Origin: JBQSUQ01 sp052384575
GTDB lineage: Bacteria > Pseudomonadota > Gammaproteobacteria > Enterobacterales > Pasteurellaceae
Reading direction: 5' to 3' (one strand)
Length of the DNA: 64,000 bases
Assembly: GCA_052384575.1 (NCBI GenBank)
Contig: JBQSUQ010000016.1
Under the pieces are notes generated by a model that saw only the letters and a list, made by a program, of their open reading frames with translations, had not been told where the DNA came from and did no database searches. The translations under genes and the position numbers were made by a program. Every line of letters begins with the position of its first letter. The stretch's first letter is position 1. Shown here piece by piece: positions 26,470 through 35,451 of the stretch.

Positions 26470-28563
26470 ATGTTTTCAAAAACAAAATTGGCAATAGTGA
26501 TTGCCTCTACATTAGCAACAGGGGCGGTTTATGCTAGCTCATTAACCACTGCCAAAACACCAGAGGAAATCTCACGTACTGAGATCGGTAGTGAGTTTGC
26601 TCATATTCTTAATGCAGATAATGGAAGTGTGTTAGAACAAAATACAATAATGAGTGGTGATGGAAAAGTGCTTGTGTTGTTTGCGGCAGATTTTTCTGGT
26701 GCTCAGGAAACTGCCTCAAGAATATTTTTTGGCGATGATTTTAGTAAAAAACACATTATTTCAGGGGATGTAGATAACGGTGTGCCAACGCTCAGTTATG
26801 ATGGTTCTATTGTTGTTCATTATTTTAATACTTATACTGTGCGTGAAGGGGATAAATGGATTGAGCATAAAGTCCCTGAGACAGAGAATTATACCTTATT
26901 AGGCGTTACACCAAGTGGCTTACTCTATGGTATTGGAAATGATAATGCCATTCAGTTGAGAACCCCTATTGATCATAAAGTGGTTAAAGAAAAATTTATA
27001 GGCAAATTCGCTCCAATTGTTGGGCGTAACCATGATGGCTCAGTGCTATTAACTAAGTTTGGTAACCCAACAGTGTATTATGGCGAGAATTATAGTAAAA
27101 AGAAAGAACTTATCTTTTTTAAAGATGGCGTATATGCAGATGGGATTTCTGGTTTAGTGAGTGGTGAACTTGCTAAAGTTAGCCCTGATGGTAATGTGAT
27201 TATGAATCACGATATTGTGTATTCAGGACCTGATTATGAGAAAAAAACGGTTGTTAGCAAAACATTAAATGGTAAAACAGATCCTAATAGTGTAGTTATA
27301 TTACAAGTAGCAAATAAAGATGGTTCGGTGTTAGGCGGTTCAATTGCTGGTCCTCAACTTGAGGGAGGTAATGATTTCCGTAGGGAATATCGTCCTGTAA
27401 TTTGGTTTGGCAAAGATTGGTCAGAAACTAAAGATTTAGGTACTTTAGGTCAAAAAGATACAGATCAAGGTATTGTATATGCGATGTCTGATGATGGTGA
27501 AGTGATGACTGGTTTATCGACTAACGCAGAAGGTAAATATGCCGTCACATTATGGAAATTAATTAAAAAAGAAGAACCACAAATAGAGCCTCAAGTAGCA
27601 CCTCAAGTTGAGCCTGAACAACCAAAAAATGATTTTGATACTGTTGCAATTGATGCGGCGAAAACCCGTGAAAGCGTAGCGAAACGTGCAGCAAGCACTT
27701 TAAACATGTTTGAAAACCAATATTATGGTTTACGCAGTTTATTAAACGGTTGTGATATTGAAAACGAACAAGCAGGCAGCTATTGCGTATCAGCACGTTC
27801 AAATTTAGCAGGTCGTCAAAATGCGAGAGAAGTGAAAGTTGGCGTAAGTGGTGCCTATAACTTCACTGAAAACTGGTCAGCAGGTTTTGTATTAGATCAT
27901 ACAGTTTATGCAAAATGGACAGATGGCTATCACCGTAACAAAAACAACTACGGCGCAAGCGTGCACGCACAATGGAAAAATAAATACAACGACACTACCG
28001 AATTTTATATTCGCCCAGCGTTAAGCTTCAGCAACTATAAAATGAACGTAGACCGTCCAATGTTAGCGGGTACAGAATTAGGTCATGGCAAAACACGCTT
28101 TAAAGGCTTAATGCTGTCATTAACCTTAGGTCAAAACTACCAAGGTAAAGAATTTGCATTAGGTTGGAATGCAGGTGTACGCCACAGCCGCTTAGCACAA
28201 AATGCCTACAATGAAACAGATATTGCTTTCCCAATCAGCTATGGTAAAGCAAGCTACAAAGATATCAGCGTATTTGCAGGTTTAAATGTGAAAAAAGCGG
28301 TCACAGAGAAACTTAATTGGTTAGCGGCATTAGAAGTGGAAACAGCATTCAAGCAAAAACACCCAGAAATGAAAGCCTACAACCAATATTTAGGTGAAAT
28401 GACCCACAGCAAAACCATGCCCAAAACGTCAATTTCATTTGCGACAGGTGTTGAATACAAACTTAACCAGAACTTCCGTCTTGAGTTAATGCCAAAAGTC
28501 ACCAAAGTGAACCATGGACCAGTACGCTGGGATGTAAGTTTGAATTTAACAGGCCAATTCTAA
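26470..28563 (+). CDS. Type V autotransporter with HAF-like repeat passenger
   Basis: Secreted/surface protein of 697 residues. The signal peptide is about 1-22 (AVYA then SSLTT). The passenger, about 23-365, consists of repeats with an S-x-D-G-x-V core (MSGDGKVLV, LSYDGSIVV, RNHDGSVLL, VSPDGNVIM, NKDGSVLGG, MSDDGEVMTG), each roughly followed by an aromatic-G-x-D/N-aromatic-S segment such as FFGDDFSKK, YYGENYSKK and WFGKDWSET. These resemble extracellular HAF repeats and may form a propeller. An acidic-proline linker (about 368-389) leads to a helix and a beta-barrel (about 395-697) ending in the aromatic residue F. Two cysteines flank the pore helix (C428 region). No specific adhesin or enzyme is recognised. 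Confidence 0.85.
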   Translation: MFSKTKLAIVIASTLATGAVYASSLTTAKTPEEISRTEIGSEFAHILNADNGSVLEQNTIMSGDGKVLVLFAADFSGAQETASRIFFGDDFSKKHIISGDVDNGVPTLSYDGSIVVHYFNTYTVREGDKWIEHKVPETENYTLLGVTPSGLLYGIGNDNAIQLRTPIDHKVVKEKFIGKFAPIVGRNHDGSVLLTKFGNPTVYYGENYSKKKELIFFKDGVYADGISGLVSGELAKVSPDGNVIMNHDIVYSGPDYEKKTVVSKTLNGKTDPNSVVILQVANKDGSVLGGSIAGPQLEGGNDFRREYRPVIWFGKDWSETKDLGTLGQKDTDQGIVYAMSDDGEVMTGLSTNAEGKYAVTLWKLIKKEEPQIEPQVAPQVEPEQPKNDFDTVAIDAAKTRESVAKRAASTLNMFENQYYGLRSLLNGCDIENEQAGSYCVSARSNLAGRQNAREVKVGVSGAYNFTENWSAGFVLDHTVYAKWTDGYHRNKNNYGASVHAQWKNKYNDTTEFYIRPALSFSNYKMNVDRPMLAGTELGHGKTRFKGLMLSLTLGQNYQGKEFALGWNAGVRHSRLAQNAYNETDIAFPISYGKASYKDISVFAGLNVKKAVTEKLNWLAALEVETAFKQKHPEMKAYNQYLGEMTHSKTMPKTSISFATGVEYKLNQNFRLELMPKVTKVNHGPVRWDVSLNLTGQF

Positions 28564-28591
28564 TAACTTGTTAGGTTATTTATTTTAATGA

Positions 28592-28614
28592 AAAGCACCG
28601 AAAGGTGCTTTTTT
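28592..28614 (+). terminator. Terminator of the HAF autotransporter
   Basis: AAAGCACCG pairs with GGTGCTTT over an AAA loop and is followed by T6, 30 bases after the stop codon. Confidence 0.88.
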
Positions 28615-28640
28615 GTTGTACTTAAGAAACGATAAACTAA

Positions 28641-28680
28641 AAAAGCGTGGTCAAATTTTTCTTATTTTTGACCGCGCTTT
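28641..28680 (-). terminator. Decayed uptake-sequence inverted pair after fdhE
   Basis: AAAGCGTGGTCAAA (about 28642-28655) faces TTTGACCGCGCTTT (28667-28680). The cores differ from AAGTGCGGT at the TG positions. The dyad still forms a stem and lies just beyond the fdhE stop, so it probably remains a terminator while no longer being a good uptake sequence. Confidence 0.6.
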
Positions 28681-28709
28681 ATTAAATAAAATCCTTGCTT
28701 TTTTATTAT

Positions 28710-29609
28710 TTATTCAGCGGGGAATATGAATGGGTTCAGTCCACTGCGAGCAAAGCCTTTTTCTTCCATTTCAATATCTAAGAAAAGACTTGCTAGATCA
28801 TCAGCTACTGCTTCAACCTGTGGATCTTTCTCTTGATAGAGAATTTTTAAGTAACTATGGCAATCGCCACAGCTTTCGGTTTTAACGGCTGCTGCTTGAT
28901 TATCAATCGACCAATAGTTAAGTTCTTTTGATTGATCACAGTTAGAGCATTTTGCACGTACAACATTCCATTCACTTTCACATAAGGAACAATGCAAATA
29001 ACGCAGTCCTTGTGCTGAACCAAAATGCACTACACTTGCTACTGGTGCAGATGCACAAATTGGGCAATGATGTAAGCCATCGTTACTTTCCATATTAGCA
29101 TTATGTGAAATCTGTTGGCTCAGTTGTAACCAATATAACGATAATGCGGCCCAAATGAAAATGGCTTTATCGCTGGATACATTGGCATAATCTTGTGCCA
29201 GTAATTTATCCGCTAATTGTTCAAGTTCATCATGGGATGCTTTTTCTAACCAGTCAATCGTTGCCAAAATTTGTTCATTGGCATGAGGCTTCATTTCCGC
29301 TAAAAGTGCGGTTAAATATTCACGCCATTTTGTATCACGTTGCCATGTTTTGATGTTTAATGGCAAGGTTTCCGCAGTGGACAATGTTTGTTTTGGTAAG
29401 GGATTTTCTTGCAGAATGAGTAATTGTGCGTCCACAAGTTGTGCGGCAAAATTCAGATAATCTGCAAAAGGATGTTGCTGAGCTAATTCCCGTAGGCGTT
29501 TGGCTCGGCGTTGATAAAGATTTTTAGGATTAGCAAAAAGCAGCGCAGGTTGTTGGAAAGAATGTGCCGCTTGTCTAATCTCGTTTTCAGGAAGAATTCG
29601 AATACTCAT
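28710..29609 (-). CDS. fdhE: Formate dehydrogenase accessory protein FdhE
   Basis: Cytosolic maturation factor of 299 residues needed for active respiratory formate dehydrogenase. It binds iron through paired CxxC motifs: CPICASAPVASV near 187, CSLCESEWNVVRAKCSNC near 212-229, and CGDCHSYL near 250. The N-terminal start MSIRILPENEIRQAA and the ending GLNPFIFPAE are typical. It is the last gene of the fdn cluster, separated from fdnI by an uptake-sequence terminator, so it may have its own promoter or rely on read-through. Confidence 0.95.
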   Translation of the reverse strand: MSIRILPENEIRQAAHSFQQPALLFANPKNLYQRRAKRLRELAQQHPFADYLNFAAQLVDAQLLILQENPLPKQTLSTAETLPLNIKTWQRDTKWREYLTALLAEMKPHANEQILATIDWLEKASHDELEQLADKLLAQDYANVSSDKAIFIWAALSLYWLQLSQQISHNANMESNDGLHHCPICASAPVASVVHFGSAQGLRYLHCSLCESEWNVVRAKCSNCDQSKELNYWSIDNQAAAVKTESCGDCHSYLKILYQEKDPQVEAVADDLASLFLDIEMEEKGFARSGLNPFIFPAE

Positions 29610-29626
29610 AGTTCTACATCTGTTGT

Positions 29627-29658
29627 AAAAAAGTGTGGTAGATTTTACCGCACTTTTT
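29627..29658 (-). terminator. Uptake-sequence-based terminator after fdnI
   Basis: AAAAAAGTGTGGTA pairs with TACCGCACTTTTT with one mismatch in the left core. It lies directly after the fdnI stop on the minus strand. Confidence 0.75.
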
Positions 29659-29674
29659 GATTAGTTGATTGTTA

Positions 29675-30364
29675 TCATTTGGCGTTTTTGTTCGCTTCAA
29701 TTTCTTTTTCTAATTGAGGCAACACGTCTTCATTGTACCATTTAGGATGGTGTTTTTTCGCCCAACGAACAGTTACCCAACCTTCAACCATGCCGCGAAT
29801 TGAGCCTTTGACCCAAAATGCCATGTACATATGCACCATAATACCAGTGAACAAGGCAAATGCACTTGCAGAGTGAAGTAAAATCGCAATGCGAAGAACA
29901 GGGATAGGGAAGTAGTGACTGAAATATTGACGCCACATAATGATACCCGTTACTAATAGGGTGATCATTGCGAGAATCAATGTCCAGAATAACATTTTCT
30001 GCCCTAAGTTATATTTGCCGTTGTAAGCAACCGCATGTTCGTTACCTTTTAGGACTTCGCCCACGTTTTTAAGCCAGCGAAGATCGTTTTTTTCTGGAAT
30101 ATTATGGCGCCAGTAAATCACCACTAAAATCCAGAACGCAACAAACATGATTATCCCTGTAAATGGGTGTACTGCACGTGCGATTTGAGGCGTACCTAAG
30201 ATTTCCGTTAGCCAAGCAAAGTCAGGGAAAAAGAATGCGATCCCTGAAAGTGCGGTGGTAAAAAAGCAAATTACCAACAACCAATGGCTTAAACGTGAAG
30301 GGGTTTTATGACGAATGATTTTGGTATCATTCGTGATTTCAGTCAATTTTTCTGAGTGACTCAT
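29675..30364 (-). CDS. fdnI: Formate dehydrogenase-N gamma subunit (cytochrome b556)
   Basis: Inner-membrane diheme cytochrome b of 229 residues that passes electrons from the FdnGH subunits to menaquinone. Four membrane segments are visible, with heme-ligand histidines in RLSHWLLVICFFTTALSG, QIARAVHPFTGIIMFVAFW, RIAILLHSASAFALFTGIMVHMYMAFW. KGSIRGMVEGWVTVRWAKKHHPKWY near the C-terminus is characteristic. It overlaps the end of fdxH by one base. The long form without frame damage implies a working formate respiration chain. Confidence 0.95.
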   Translation of the reverse strand: MSHSEKLTEITNDTKIIRHKTPSRLSHWLLVICFFTTALSGIAFFFPDFAWLTEILGTPQIARAVHPFTGIIMFVAFWILVVIYWRHNIPEKNDLRWLKNVGEVLKGNEHAVAYNGKYNLGQKMLFWTLILAMITLLVTGIIMWRQYFSHYFPIPVLRIAILLHSASAFALFTGIMVHMYMAFWVKGSIRGMVEGWVTVRWAKKHHPKWYNEDVLPQLEKEIEANKNAK

Positions 30365-31278
30365 TATTTGCCCCCTTCCTTATCTTCTTGCTCAAATTTT
30401 TCGCTGTGATCCTCAACATCTTCTTCATTGTTTGGACCAACAACGAGGTAGTGACCAATTTCAGCTAATGCCAAGCCACCCATTGCAACCGCAGCGACTG
30501 GTTTTAAGATATCCTTCCAAATTTGGACGCCGAGATCAATCTTAGGATCTTTTGGTAAACCAGAATAAAGTTCAGGTTTATCTGCATGATGTAACACATA
30601 CATTACATGCGTACCGCCCACACCTTCAGGATTATAAATACCCGCATTTTTATAGCCACGAGATTTCAGATCTGCCACGCGTTTTTCACCGTAGTCGAGC
30701 ATTTCTTCTTTGCTACCAAAACGGATTGCACCTGTTGGACAGGTTTTCACGCAAGCAGGCTCTTGACCAACTGCAACACGATCTACACAAAGTGTACATT
30801 TATAAACGCGGTGATCTTCTTCATTCATGCGTGGAATGTTGAAAGGACAACCTGCGATACAATAACCACAGCCAATACATTTATCGGATTGGAAATCCAC
30901 AATACCGTTCGCATATTGGATAATTGCGCCTGGTGCAGGGCAGGCTTTTAAGCAGCCCGGTTCTGCACAGTGCATACAACCATCTTTACGAATCAGCCAT
31001 TCTAAGCGGTCGTTTTCTTCCACTTCGTTGAACTTCATCACAGTCCATGCTTTTGCATTAAGATCGATTGGGTTGTCATAAACACCAACGCAAGCTTCTG
31101 GCTCTGAACGTAAATCATTCCATTCAGAACAACCAACTTGACAAGCTTTACAACCAATACAGGTTGTTACATCGATCAATTTAGCGACTTCAACTTGGTG
31201 ATCGCGCGCTTGTGGTGGTGGAGTTAGGCTTGAAGTTGCAGAGGCCTTAATAATGTTTTGAGATTGAACTACACCCAT
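30364..31278 (-). CDS. fdnH: Formate dehydrogenase-N beta subunit (iron-sulfur)
   Basis: Electron-transfer subunit of 304 residues with four [4Fe-4S] clusters: CIGCKACQVGCSEWN, CMHCAEPGCLKACP, CIGCGYCIAGCPFNIPR, and CTLCVDRVAVGQEPACVKTCP. A C-terminal membrane helix (ILKPVAAVAMGGLALAEIGHYLVV) anchors it to the inner membrane with the catalytic side in the periplasm. I take the ATG at 31278 (MGVVQSQN), one base beyond the fdnG stop; the preceding in-frame codons lie inside fdnG, whose GTGGGGGCA region supplies a ribosome-binding site. In Haemophilus this gene is also called fdxH. Confidence 0.95.
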   Translation of the reverse strand: MGVVQSQNIIKASATSSLTPPPQARDHQVEVAKLIDVTTCIGCKACQVGCSEWNDLRSEPEACVGVYDNPIDLNAKAWTVMKFNEVEENDRLEWLIRKDGCMHCAEPGCLKACPAPGAIIQYANGIVDFQSDKCIGCGYCIAGCPFNIPRMNEEDHRVYKCTLCVDRVAVGQEPACVKTCPTGAIRFGSKEEMLDYGEKRVADLKSRGYKNAGIYNPEGVGGTHVMYVLHHADKPELYSGLPKDPKIDLGVQIWKDILKPVAAVAMGGLALAEIGHYLVVGPNNEEDVEDHSEKFEQEDKEGGK

Positions 31279-31279
31279 A

Positions 31280-34200
31280 TTATGCCCCCACTTTTTCAAT
31301 ATTAACTAACATACATTTTGACTCAGGTGTTTGAGTATTAGCATCACCTGTACGCACCGCTAAGTTATTGGCAAAGAAACCTTTTTTCGCTCCAGTTGTG
31401 GCTGCAAAGCCCCAGTGAATTGGAATACCCACTGTGTGAATTGGTTTGCCATCAGCGACTAAGGTGCGAATACGTTTTGTGACAACAGCCACAGCCTTGA
31501 TATAGCCACGTTTTGAAGACACTTTTACTGTATCGCCTTGTTTAATGCCTTTTTCAGCCGCAAGATCTTCGCTAATTTCAACGAATTGTTCTGGTTGAGC
31601 AATTACATTGAGTAACGCATTTTTTGTCCAATAGTGGAAATGCTCTGTTAAGCGATAAGTTGTACCTACATAAGGGAACTCATCATTAGTACCTAAATCT
31701 GCTTTATCATTATCTAGGATACGTGCCACTGGGCTAGATACTACATTTGGATGCAGTGGGTTTGTACCAATTGGGCTTTCCATTGGTTCGTAATGCTCTG
31801 GGAATGGCCCATCAACCATACGTTCACGTACGAATAAACCACTAACACCTTCAGGTTGCATAATAAATGGTAATACAGGGCTATTTGGTGGTGCTGTACC
31901 ATAGTCAGCGATATCCACATAGTTCCAGTTTTTACCATTCCATTTCACTAATTGACGTTTAGGGTTAAATGGATTACCTGCTAAGTCAGCACTTGCGCGG
32001 TTATAAAGAATACGGCGGTTTGACGGCCATGCAAAGCCCCAACCTAATGTATTTCCTAAGTTTGATGGATCTGAATTATCGCGGTTCGCCATTTGGTTAC
32101 CTTGCTCAGTCCATTGACCTGTATAAATCCAGCAAGCACCTGAAGTGGTACCATCATCACGCATTTGAGCAAAGCTTGAAAGTAACTGACCTTTTTTCAG
32201 GATGATATTGCCATTCTCATCTTTCAGATCTGCTAGGGCATAACCATTATTTTCTTTTGCCACTTCTTCTGGTTTTGGCTCAAGTGGATTTGCATAATCC
32301 CAAGACATCGCTTCAAGTGGTTCTAATGGTGCTTTACCGCCTTCTTTATGGTAAAGATGGATAAGTTCAGCACGTAATTCAGAAAGAATTTCCCCATCTG
32401 TTTTTGCTTCTGCTGGTGGTTCAGCACCTTTCCAGTGCCATTGTAACCAACGTCCAGAGTTAGCAATTGAACCATCTTCTTCTACGAAACAAGTTGTTGG
32501 TAAGCGGAAAACTTCAGTTTGGATCTCTTCAGGATTCACATCATTGTATTCACCGTAATTTTTCCAAAATTCTGATGTATCAGTAATCAATGGATCACAG
32601 ATAACTAGGAATTTTAACTTGCTTAATGCTTTGATCATTTTTTGTGAATTTGCATAAGAAGCAATAGGGTTCATACCTTGGCAGAAGAAACCATTGACTT
32701 TGCCCTGATACATATCTTCCATGTAACGGAAATGATCAGTGCCACCTAATGGTAATTTTGGTAAATAATGGTAGCCAAATTCATTTTCAGGCGTTGCTTT
32801 ATCACCATAGAATGATTTCAACATACTTACCATAAATTTAGGCGTGTTCTTCCAGTAGTTGACCTGATCTTTAAGCATTGTTTTTGGTGTGATACGTTTC
32901 AACAATTTTTCTAAAGAACTATCAGCTTCGCCTGGTAGAGGTAAATAAGCTGGTAAACGAGCAGGGAATAAACCTAAGTCTGTAATACCCTGTACATTTG
33001 AGTGACCACGTAAAGCGTTTACACCACCACCGGATACCCCAATGTTACCAAGTAGTAATTGAATCATTGCCATGGTACGAATGTTCTGGGCGCCAACTGT
33101 ATGTTGCGTCCAACCTAAAGCGTACAAGAATGTTGCTGCTTTATCTGGTGCAGAGGTTTTGGCAATTTCTTCACAGAAAATTTGGAAATCTTTTTGTGAT
33201 GTACCCGTAATACGTTCTACCATTTCAGGTGTATAGCGTTCAACGTGTTCACGTAATAAATTAATGACACAACGAGGATCTTGTAAGGTTAAATCACGTT
33301 TGGCGTTACCTTCCGCATCGAATTGATATGACCAAGTTGAACGATCATATTTGCGAGTGGCTTCGTCATAACCAGTGAATAAACCATCTTCAAATTTGAA
33401 GTTTTCATTTACTAAGAATGCCGCATTGGTGTAGTGCTTAACGTATTCGTGTTGAATTTTATCGTTTTTCAATAAATAACGAATAACGCCAGATAAGAAA
33501 GCAATATCAGTGCCGGGACGCAGAGGCATATAAATATCTGCCACAGCTGCAGAGCGGTTAAAGCGTGGGTCCACCACCATTAACTTCGCACCGTTTTGTT
33601 TTTTGGCTTCAATCGCCCAACGGAAACCAACAGGGTGTGCTTCCGCAGCGTTACCGCCCATTACAATTACTAAATCAGAGTTTTTAATATCAACCCAGTG
33701 GTTTGTCATCGCACCGCGACCAAATGATGGAGCAAGACTTGCTACCGTTGGTCCGTGTCAGATACTCGCTTGGTTGTCGGTAAAGACGATACCGAGAGAA
33801 CGCACAAATTTTTGGGTTAATATACCGGTTTCATTACTACAAGCTGAGCCGGCTAGAAAACCCGTTGTCATCCAACGATTGACAGTTTCGCCTTTTTCAT
33901 TTTTCTCAACAAAGTTAGCATCTCGGTCGTCTTTTACATGGCGAGCAATACGTTCAATTGCTTCATGCCAAGAAATGCGTTTCCATTCTTTTGAGCCAGG
34001 TTCTCTGACTTCAGGATATTTAACGCGGCGGTCGCTATTTACATAATCTAATGCGCCTGCGCCTTTAGGACATAATGCCCCTCTACTTACTGGGTGATCT
34101 GGGTCCCCTTCAATGTGAATGAGTTTGCCTTTGGAATTCATTGCGCCATCGCCTAGGCTGTATAGCAACATACCACAGCCAACAGCACAGTATGTACAGG

Positions 34201-34345
34201 TGTTACGCGTTTCACGAGTGCGTAATAGTTTGTATTCTCGAGGTGCGGCTAATGCAGCGGTAGGTAACATACCTAATGCTGCAACAGATGTCCCCGCCAT
34301 ACCACCTGCACAGACCTTAAAGAACTTACGTCTTGTGATCTGCAT
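31280..34345 (-). CDS. fdnG: Formate dehydrogenase-N alpha subunit, selenocysteine-containing
   Basis: Periplasmic molybdenum enzyme oxidising formate to CO2; 1021 residues when the in-frame UGA at 33760-33758 is read as selenocysteine (residue 196). The Tat signal is TRRKFFKVCAGG at 4-15. [4Fe-4S] ligands are C50, C53, C57 and C92 (CTYCAVGC, LCPKG). The sequence runs without interruption into HGPTVASLAPSFGRGAMTNHW, the usual context after Sec. Molybdopterin-binding segments follow (MVVDPRFNRSAAVADIYMPLRPGTD, ALGWTQHTVG, GNIGVSGGGVNALRGHSNVQGITD). Without Sec decoding it would appear as two genes. fdnH begins one base after the stop. In Haemophilus it is also called fdxG. Confidence 0.96.
33718..33760 (-). 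promoter_or_regulatory. SECIS element for selenocysteine insertion in fdnG
   Basis: Immediately after the UGA, the mRNA folds as GACCAA pairing with UUGGUC (lower stem) and AGCAA-GUC-UUGCU (upper stem with a GUC loop). E. coli fdnG and fdhF have the same layout, with a GGUCU-type apex bound by SelB. The UGA codon is the first of the span. Confidence 0.88.
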
Positions 34346-34474
34346 AGATAATCCTTATCCAAAATTGGAAGTAGGGTGGAAAGATTCGTTAAATAAGTTT
34401 AGTAGAATTATTTGCGTAATGGTTTTTCTGTCCCTAAAATAAACAGGGCACAGAAATTGTGAGTAGCATACCTT

Positions 34475-35368
34475 ATGTTAGCGTATGAAATCTATAACCA
34501 TTTTTTAGCAATGAGGTATATTTTGACACAGATTACAAAAAGAACAATTAAATTTTTCAAAAAATTAACAAATAATCAACATATTGATAATGATTTTCAC
34601 TTATCCGCGGTTTTAAAGGAGAAAGAGGACTTTCTGGCTAAAGAAGTGCCTGTTGCTTTAGTTTATAACGGTATTTCTCATACGGTCATGATGTGCACTC
34701 CAACTGATCTAGCGGATTTTGCTTATGGATTCTCTTTAACCGAAGGCATTATTGATAAACCGTCGGATATTTATGGTATCGATATTGTGGAAACCTGCAA
34801 TGGCATTGAAGTGCAGATCGAGTTGGCAACCCGTTGTTTTGTTCGTTTAAAAGAACTACGCCGCACTTTAACAGGCAGAACAGGGTGTGGGATTTGCGGT
34901 TCGGAACAATTAGAACAAGTCACGAAAAAGTTACCCAAATTAGACCGCACTTTACAGCTCAATTTGCATTTGTTAGATAGCTGTTTAAATAAATTGTATC
35001 AAGTTCAAACATTAGGTCAGCAAACAGGTTCAACGCATGCCGCAGCCTTTTTTAATATTCAAGGCGATTTATTAGCTATTCGCGAAGATGTGGGACGCCA
35101 TGTTGCTTTGGATAAATTATTAGGTTGGCAAGCGAAATCAAATAAACCGCAGGGCTTTATTTTGGTCACTAGCCGAGCGAGTTACGAAATGGTGCAGAAA
35201 GCCGCAACCTGTGGTGTTGAGCTTCTGGCGGCTATTTCAGGAGCAACAGAGCTTGCGGTAAACATGGCGGAAGAGGTTGATTTAACCTTATTAGGTTTTG
35301 TGCGAGAAGGGCGAGCAACGGTTTATCATGGCGAACAGCGTTTAATTTGGGACAATCCCAACGAATAA
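34475..35368 (+). CDS. fdhD: Formate dehydrogenase sulfurtransferase FdhD
   Basis: Transfers sulfur from IscS to the molybdenum cofactor of formate dehydrogenase; 297 residues in the longest frame. The CxxC sulfur-relay motif is GRTGCGICGSEQL, with cysteines at 138 and 141. FAYGFSLTEGII near 82-93 and GSTHAAAFFNIQGDLLAIREDVGRHVALDKLLG are diagnostic, as is FILVTSRASYEMVQKAA. The start is uncertain: ATG at 34475, or M13 at 34511 (MRYILTQITKR); neither has a strong ribosome-binding site. It is divergent to fdnG and sits 83 bases before uvrD. Confidence 0.95.
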   Translation: MLAYEIYNHFLAMRYILTQITKRTIKFFKKLTNNQHIDNDFHLSAVLKEKEDFLAKEVPVALVYNGISHTVMMCTPTDLADFAYGFSLTEGIIDKPSDIYGIDIVETCNGIEVQIELATRCFVRLKELRRTLTGRTGCGICGSEQLEQVTKKLPKLDRTLQLNLHLLDSCLNKLYQVQTLGQQTGSTHAAAFFNIQGDLLAIREDVGRHVALDKLLGWQAKSNKPQGFILVTSRASYEMVQKAATCGVELLAAISGATELAVNMAEEVDLTLLGFVREGRATVYHGEQRLIWDNPNE

Positions 35369-35451
35369 GTAGATAAAACTGCGGTTGTTTTTTTATAAGT
35401 TTTCTCTATAATGCACTGTAAATATAAACAGATAGTAATGATAAATAATAG

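Noticed and set aside
31280..34345. Formate dehydrogenase alpha gene broken into two genes by a stop codon
   Set aside because: The stop is UGA at the conserved selenocysteine position, with a SECIS hairpin right after it and homology continuing in the same frame.
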